DNA of 64,000 nt from assembly GCA_016713725.1 (NCBI GenBank), contig JADJOO010000002.1, positions 186,001 through 250,000 on the forward strand, in the 5' to 3' direction. This DNA is from Pseudomonadota bacterium. Its GTDB lineage: Bacteria; Pseudomonadota; Gammaproteobacteria; Steroidobacterales; Steroidobacteraceae. The position numbers and the translations under genes were made by a program. Positions 59,343 to 64,000 of this stretch are shown here, in pieces. How positions within the stretch are numbered: the first letter of the stretch is position 1; the number at the start of each line of letters is the position of its first letter. Below the pieces are notes generated by a model. It was not told the origin of the DNA and did not search any database. It saw nothing but the letters and a program-made list of their open reading frames with translations.

Positions 59343-60233
59343 ATGAACCAGGCACGAGTTGCCGGGTACGAGGTCGTCGCCCGGCAGGACTTCTCGGACG
59401 TGACGTTCCTGCTCGAAGTTCAGCACCCGCAACTGGCCCGGGCGGCTCGCCCCGGGCAGTTCGTCATCGTCATGGCCAGCGAGCACGGTGAGCGCATCCC
59501 GCTGACGATCGCGGACTACGATCGCGCGCGCGGGACAGTCACCCTGGTCATCCAGGCGGTCGGCAAGACCACGCGTGAACTGCAGCGCGACTGCCGCGTC
59601 GGCACCCGGCTCGTCGCTCTCGTCGGCCCGATGGGTGTTCCGAGCCACATCGGCAAGGCACGCAAAGTCCTGTGCGTGGGCGGCGGCCTGGGGGTCGCGC
59701 CGGTTTATCCCCAAGCGCGGGGCTACAAGGAAAGCGGCGCGTACGTGATCGGCATCCTCGGGTTCCGCAACCGCGAGCTGATGTTCTGGGAAGACAAGTT
59801 TCGCGCCACCTGCGACGAACTCATCGTCTGCACCGATGACGGTTCCGCCGGCATCAAGGGCCTGGTCACCGAAGGCATCCGGCTCGCGGTATCGCAGCAC
59901 CGGGACATCGACGAATGCGTCGCCATCGGCCCGCCCGTGATGATGAAAGGGTGCGCCGAAGCGACTCGCGGCAGCGGCATCCGGACGATCGTCAGCCTGA
60001 ACCCGGTGATGGTGGATGGCACCGGCATGTGCGGCGGATGCCGCGTGAAGGTCGGCGACACCGTCAAGTTCGCCTGCGTCGACGGTCCCGATTTCGATGG
60101 TCACCTGGTGGACTTCGACGACCTCATGTTCCGCCTGCAGCGCTATCGCGCGACTGAACTCGCCGCCACCGAGCGTTTCAACGAGAGCTGCCGCATGCGC
60201 AGCCTGACCGCCCAGCCGGTCGTAGCGGAGTGA
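59343..60233 (+). CDS. NfnA/SudB-like FAD/NAD-binding [2Fe-2S] flavoprotein
   Basis: This 296-residue protein starts at ATG 59343, with AGGGGGAAAAGG just upstream. A ferredoxin-reductase-like beta-barrel binds FAD (RIPLTIADY), an NAD(P)-binding domain follows (CVGGGLGVAPVYPQARGY), and a C-terminal segment carries C230, C233 and C245 (GMCGGC, FACVDG) for a [2Fe-2S] cluster. It is homologous to SudB of sulfide dehydrogenase, NfnA of the NADH-dependent ferredoxin:NADP+ oxidoreductase, and PyrK. With the next gene it forms an Nfn/Sud-type pair, and both precede korAB. Confidence 0.9.
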   Translation: MNQARVAGYEVVARQDFSDVTFLLEVQHPQLARAARPGQFVIVMASEHGERIPLTIADYDRARGTVTLVIQAVGKTTRELQRDCRVGTRLVALVGPMGVPSHIGKARKVLCVGGGLGVAPVYPQARGYKESGAYVIGILGFRNRELMFWEDKFRATCDELIVCTDDGSAGIKGLVTEGIRLAVSQHRDIDECVAIGPPVMMKGCAEATRGSGIRTIVSLNPVMVDGTGMCGGCRVKVGDTVKFACVDGPDFDGHLVDFDDLMFRLQRYRATELAATERFNESCRMRSLTAQPVVAE

Positions 60234-60240
60234 CCTTGTC

Positions 60241-61764
60241 ATGCCAGGCGATGCGAGGCCGAAGAAGAAAACGATCCGGATGATCCCGCAGGCGCGCACG
60301 CCTGCCCACGAACAGGATCCAGCCGAGCGCGCCTGCAATTTCGACGAAGTGAACCTGGGCTACCTGGTCGAGGACGCGCAGCTGGAGTCGGAACGCTGCC
60401 TCATGTGCCCCGAGCAACCGTGCGTCGCGGGATGTCCCGTGGGCATCGCGATTCCCGATTTCATCCAGCGCATCACGGCCCGCGATTACCGCGGTGCGTA
60501 CGACGTCATCACCGCGACGAACCTGCTGCCGGCCGTGTGCGGACGGGTGTGCCCGCAGGAAACGCAATGCGAGGGTTCCTGCACGGTCGGCGACACGCTC
60601 GAGCCGGTAGCCATCGGCAGGCTGGAGCGCTGGGTCGGCGACATGGCGATCCGCGAAAACTGGTCCAACGTACCGTACATCCAGCCCAGTGGCTTCAAGG
60701 TAGGCATCGTCGGTTCCGGCCCCGCGGGCATGGCATGCGCCGCGGACATGGCCAAGGCAGGTTGCGAGGTGACGGTGTTCGAGGCCTTCCACGAGCCGGG
60801 CGGCGTGCTGAAGTACGGCATTCCCGATTTCCGCCTGCCGAACAAGGTAGTCGATGCAGAGATTGCGAAGCTCGAGGCGCTCGGCATCCGCTTCGAGTGC
60901 AACACACTGGTCGGCCGGCTCTTCACGGTCGAGCAGATGGTCGACGAGATGGGATTCCATGCAGTGTTCGTCGGTACCGGCGCTGGCTATCCGAGTTTCA
61001 TGGGGATCCCCGGGGAGTCCCTGAACGGGGTGCTCTCGGCCAACGAACTGCTGACGCGTTGCAATCTGATGCATGGGCGGGAGTTTCCAGACTACGACAC
61101 GCCATTGCAGCCGGGCAGGCGCGTGGTCGTCATCGGTGCGGGCAATACGGCAATGGATGCGCTGCGCGTCAGCCGTCGTCTCGGTGCCCTGAACGTCCGC
61201 TGCCTGTACCGGCGCAGCCGCGCCGAGGCTCCTGCCCGTGCCGAGGAGATCCACCACGCCGAAGAGGAAGGTATCGAGTTCCATTGGCTCGCCAGCCCCG
61301 TCGAGCTGCTGGACGACGGCAAGCGCAACGTCCGCGCCGTGCGCTGCATCCGCATGACGCTCGGTGAACCGGACGCCTCCGGGCGCCGCCGTCCCATCCC
61401 CGAAGCCGGCAGCGAATTCGAGATCGAGGCCGACATGGTGGTCTATGCGATCGGCACCAACGCCAATCCGATCATCGGCCAGACGTCGAAGTTGAAACTC
61501 GACCAGCGCGGCTACCTCGCCACGGACGCAAGCCTCGAAACGTCGATTCCAGGGGTCTTTGCCGGCGTCGACATCGTCACGGGCGCCGCAACGGTCATCG
61601 AAGCGATGGGCGCTGGGCGCCGCGCCGCCCGTGCAATGAAAGCGTTCCTGGGCCTGCGCGACACCGACCATCTGTATTGCGATGCCGTGGCGGAGCCGGG
61701 CTCTCGAGTGTTTGGCATCGATCGTGCGGAACGCGGCTTTGCCCGCGTCCGCGTGCCGAGGTGA
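60241..61764 (+). CDS. GltD/NfnB/SudA-like iron-sulfur flavoprotein
   Basis: This 507-residue protein starts at ATG 60241, eight bases after sudB. The N-terminal ferredoxin-like domain has both cluster motifs: CLMCPEQPCVAGCP near residue 54 and CGRVCPQETQCEGSC near residue 100. Two Rossmann domains follow, for FAD (VGIVGSGPAGMACA) and NADPH (VVVIGAGNTAMDALR). This is the plan of the glutamate-synthase small subunit and of NfnB/SudA. No glutamate synthase large subunit is adjacent; pairing with SudB points to ferredoxin-NADP(H) electron transfer. The exact reaction is inferred from the operon. Confidence 0.9.
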   Translation: MPGDARPKKKTIRMIPQARTPAHEQDPAERACNFDEVNLGYLVEDAQLESERCLMCPEQPCVAGCPVGIAIPDFIQRITARDYRGAYDVITATNLLPAVCGRVCPQETQCEGSCTVGDTLEPVAIGRLERWVGDMAIRENWSNVPYIQPSGFKVGIVGSGPAGMACAADMAKAGCEVTVFEAFHEPGGVLKYGIPDFRLPNKVVDAEIAKLEALGIRFECNTLVGRLFTVEQMVDEMGFHAVFVGTGAGYPSFMGIPGESLNGVLSANELLTRCNLMHGREFPDYDTPLQPGRRVVVIGAGNTAMDALRVSRRLGALNVRCLYRRSRAEAPARAEEIHHAEEEGIEFHWLASPVELLDDGKRNVRAVRCIRMTLGEPDASGRRRPIPEAGSEFEIEADMVVYAIGTNANPIIGQTSKLKLDQRGYLATDASLETSIPGVFAGVDIVTGAATVIEAMGAGRRAARAMKAFLGLRDTDHLYCDAVAEPGSRVFGIDRAERGFARVRVPR

Positions 61765-61771
61765 ATTCGCC

Positions 61772-63697
61772 ATGAATGCAGTTTCGCCCCTGCCTGCGCG
61801 CGCCCATGCCGCCCGCAAGGGATCGGTCGCGCCCGTCGCCAAGCACCTGCAGACGCTCGACCAGCACGTGATCGAGATCATGAGCGACTCGGGCGAGGGC
61901 GCGCAGAAGTGCGGCCAGTCGTTCGGTTCGATTGCCGCGCGCACCGGTAACGGCGTGTGGACGGTGGAAATCATCCCGGCGGAGATCCAGCCGCCTGCGC
62001 GCAGTGTCGCGGGCGCGAGCGGCAACCGGATCCGCATCGGCTCGCACCAGATCACGAACGGCGGCGACGAGGCCGACATCGCGGTCGCATTCAACGAGCA
62101 GGTGTTGCTGGGCCGGGTCAATGCCGGCGAACTCAAACCCGGTTGCATCGTGCTGCTGGAAAACATGTGGGCGGAGCACGACGACGCGAAGATCGCGGGC
62201 CAGTATGCGGAAACCCGCGATCGCCTCGTCGCCGAGGGCTACCGGGTCTACGAAGTTCCGATGGAGACGGAGTGTCGCGCGCTGGTCCCTGACCCGCGCA
62301 AGGGCAAGAACATGTTCGTGCTGGGGATGCTCTGCAACATCTACAGCCTCGACATGAATCTTGCACGGGACCAGATTGCATTCATCTTCGGCAAGAAGGA
62401 TGCGAAGGTCATCTCATCGAACGTGGCTTTGCTCGAAGCCGGCTGGCAATGGGCCGAGTCGAATCTCGATTTCAAGTACCGGGTGCCCGCCGTCAAGGCA
62501 ACGGTGCCGCAGGTCGTCATCAACGGCAACACGGCCGTCGCGCTCGGCGTGCTCGCCTCGGGCATGGATATCTGCGCGATGTACCCCATCACGCCGGCGA
62601 CGTCCGCTTCGCACTACCTCAGCGACGTGTTCGAACGCGCGGGGGGCATCGTGCACCAGGCCGAGGACGAGATTGCGGCGTGCGCCTTCGCCATTGGCGC
62701 CTCCTACACGGGCAAGGTCGCCGTGACGATCACCTCCGGACCGGGCTACTCGCTGAAGCAGGAAGGTCTGGGTCTCGCCGTCATGGCAGAAATCCCGCTG
62801 GTCGTCGTCAACGTGCAGCGCGGAGGCCCGAGCACGGGCCAGCCCACGAAAGTCGAGCAAGGTGACCTGCTCACCGTCATGTTCGGCAGTCACGGCGACG
62901 CGCCCAAGGTCGTCATGGCGCCAGGCACGATCGAAGACTGCTTTTATTCGATGATCACGGCGCGGCGGCTCGCCGAGACCTTCAACATGGTCGTCGTCGT
63001 GCTGTCGGACGCAAGCCTCGCGACGGCGCAGCAACCGTTTCCACGTCCGCAATTTTCTACGGAATGGCTCGCGCCTCCGGTCGACCAGAACCCGGTGCCG
63101 GACGGTGTCAAGCCATACGACTGGGATCCGGTCACTGGTCTCAGCCGGCGCTTCGTCCCAGGGCAGCCGAACGGCATGCACACCCTGACCGGTCTTGCGC
63201 ACGATCGCAACAGTCGTGTCGCCTACGACCCGGAGATCAACGAGCAGGGGATGCGCGCGCGCAGCATGAAGCTCGCGACGCTGCAGAAGATCCTCACGCC
63301 GCCTCCGGTGTTTGGTGACCGCGAGGGCGAGCTGCTCGTGGTCGGCTGGGGCGGCACTAAGGGCGCCATCGAGGAAGCCGTGGCGCGGTTACGTGGCGAA
63401 GGTCACCGCGTCTCTTCCACGCACCTGACCTTCCTGCAACCAATGCAGCCCGGCATCGGTGAAATCCTGCGGGGCTTCCGCCAGGTGATCACGGTCGAAG
63501 GCAACTGGGCGGACGACCCGAACGATCCGTTGATCGACGAATCCAATCGCCGCTACCCCGCGCTCGCCATGCTGTTGCGGTCGCGCTACCTCGTCGACGT
63601 CGACTGCTGGACCGAGGTGCGCGGCCGGCCGATCAAGCCCGGAACGGTCTATGCCGAGCTGCGTGGACGCCTGGCTCACCTGGAGACTTCGCGATGA
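61772..63697 (+). CDS. korA: 2-oxoacid:ferredoxin oxidoreductase, fused gamma/alpha subunit
   Basis: This 641-residue subunit starts at ATG 61772, with GAGGTG eight bases upstream. The N-terminal gamma domain (GEGAQKCGQSF.. and NMWAEHDDAKIAG, to about residue 220) is fused to the alpha pyrimidine-binding domain with YPITPATSASHYL near residue 270 and SGPGYSLKQEGLGLAVMAEIP near 325. The family oxidises 2-oxoglutarate or pyruvate to acyl-CoA and CO2 and reduces ferredoxin. The stop overlaps the korB ATG (ATGA). The immediate upstream NfnAB/SudBA pair probably re-oxidises the reduced ferredoxin. Confidence 0.92.
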   Translation: MNAVSPLPARAHAARKGSVAPVAKHLQTLDQHVIEIMSDSGEGAQKCGQSFGSIAARTGNGVWTVEIIPAEIQPPARSVAGASGNRIRIGSHQITNGGDEADIAVAFNEQVLLGRVNAGELKPGCIVLLENMWAEHDDAKIAGQYAETRDRLVAEGYRVYEVPMETECRALVPDPRKGKNMFVLGMLCNIYSLDMNLARDQIAFIFGKKDAKVISSNVALLEAGWQWAESNLDFKYRVPAVKATVPQVVINGNTAVALGVLASGMDICAMYPITPATSASHYLSDVFERAGGIVHQAEDEIAACAFAIGASYTGKVAVTITSGPGYSLKQEGLGLAVMAEIPLVVVNVQRGGPSTGQPTKVEQGDLLTVMFGSHGDAPKVVMAPGTIEDCFYSMITARRLAETFNMVVVVLSDASLATAQQPFPRPQFSTEWLAPPVDQNPVPDGVKPYDWDPVTGLSRRFVPGQPNGMHTLTGLAHDRNSRVAYDPEINEQGMRARSMKLATLQKILTPPPVFGDREGELLVVGWGGTKGAIEEAVARLRGEGHRVSSTHLTFLQPMQPGIGEILRGFRQVITVEGNWADDPNDPLIDESNRRYPALAMLLRSRYLVDVDCWTEVRGRPIKPGTVYAELRGRLAHLETSR

Positions 63698-64000
63698 GCG
63701 CCGCAACGCTGTGCCTGCAGCATTTTGCCGAGGAGAACCACGCGCTCGAGGACTACCAGGGCGGCGTGCCGCGCTGGTGCAAGGGCTGCGGCGACAACGC
63801 GATCCTGGCGGCGATGCAGCGCCTGTGCCGCGACGAGGGCCTGCGACCGGAGAAGACCGTCTTCGTCTCCGGCATCGGGTGCTCGAGCCGGCTGCCGCAT
63901 TACATGCGCACCTACGGCTTCCACGGCATCCACGGCCGCGCGCTGCCGATCGCCGAAGGCATCAAGCTCGCCCGCCCCGACCTGCACGTGTTCGTGAATA
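63694..64000 (+). CDS. korB: 2-oxoacid:ferredoxin oxidoreductase, beta subunit (5' part)
   Basis: This partial gene starts at ATG 63694, overlapping the korA stop, and leaves the window after about 102 codons. WCKGCGDNAILAAM and SGIGCSSRLPHYM are the usual N-terminal motifs of the thiamine-diphosphate-binding beta subunit, which also ligates a [4Fe-4S] cluster through these cysteines. The following GIKLARPDLHVFV is also family-typical. It forms a heterodimer with KorA. Confidence 0.92.
   Translation, partial: MSAATLCLQHFAEENHALEDYQGGVPRWCKGCGDNAILAAMQRLCRDEGLRPEKTVFVSGIGCSSRLPHYMRTYGFHGIHGRALPIAEGIKLARPDLHVFVN

Overview
The window is GC-rich, gene-dense DNA from an aerobic, plant- or soil-type proteobacterium, most likely a Gammaproteobacterium near the Xanthomonadales/Steroidobacterales. 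This placement is an inference. It rests on a MalA-type TonB-dependent receptor, an UrcA-family protein, a bactofilin with an M23 peptidase, RimO, YcbB-type L,D-transpeptidase, SlyD and GC-ending codons. I saw no rRNA, tRNA, CRISPR array, prophage or insertion sequence.

Region 1 (1-11.1 kb) is a starch/maltodextrin utilisation locus built from two divergent operons. The leftward one encodes a GH97 alpha-glucosidase, a XylFGH-type sugar ABC transporter and an SLC45/GPH-like sugar symporter that runs off the window. The rightward one encodes a periplasmic GH13 amylase, an esterase and a second SLC45/GPH-like symporter. A LacI-type palindrome lies between them. Region 2 (11.2-13.0 kb) is a cell-shape cassette: M23 peptidase, coiled-coil membrane protein and bactofilin. 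Region 3 (13.4-25.7 kb) is leftward and holds the TonB receptor followed by malQ, glgX, glgB and glgP. Together, regions 1 and 3 import oligosaccharides across the outer membrane, hydrolyse them in the periplasm, carry glucose and maltose inward, and process glycogen or maltodextrin in the cytoplasm. No glgA or glgC is present here.

Region 4 (25.8-47.2 kb) is housekeeping and envelope genes: a lipoprotein, a methyltransferase, an Hsp20-like protein coupled to lon, an S9 peptidase, MATE, DedA, an MscS-type channel, a CbiM-like protein, pirin, rimO, an L,D-transpeptidase, a quinone-oxidoreductase-type dehydrogenase, slyD, and a run of small membrane and enzyme genes. Region 5 (47.2-59.0 kb) is oxidoreductases and exported proteins: flavin amine oxidase, methyltransferase, a GDE-type glycosidase lipoprotein, a dimethylglycine-dehydrogenase-like enzyme, a RetSat/CrtI-like enzyme, a triheme cytochrome c and an M19 dipeptidase. 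Region 6 (59.3-64.0 kb) is a four-gene operon, sudB-sudA-korA-korB, linking 2-oxoacid:ferredoxin oxidoreductase to an Nfn-like flavoprotein pair.

Two cautions apply to every reading here. First, about a dozen genes, including lon, rimO and malQ, carry what look like single-base indels, and a 25-G run at 9566-9590 has replaced real sequence; the assembly seems unpolished, so broken genes should not be taken as pseudogenes. Second, the most distinctive non-coding signal is a family of three hairpins with an identical loop and self-complementary but diverged arms. All three sit between convergent genes (13.1 kb, 30.25 kb, 30.4 kb).
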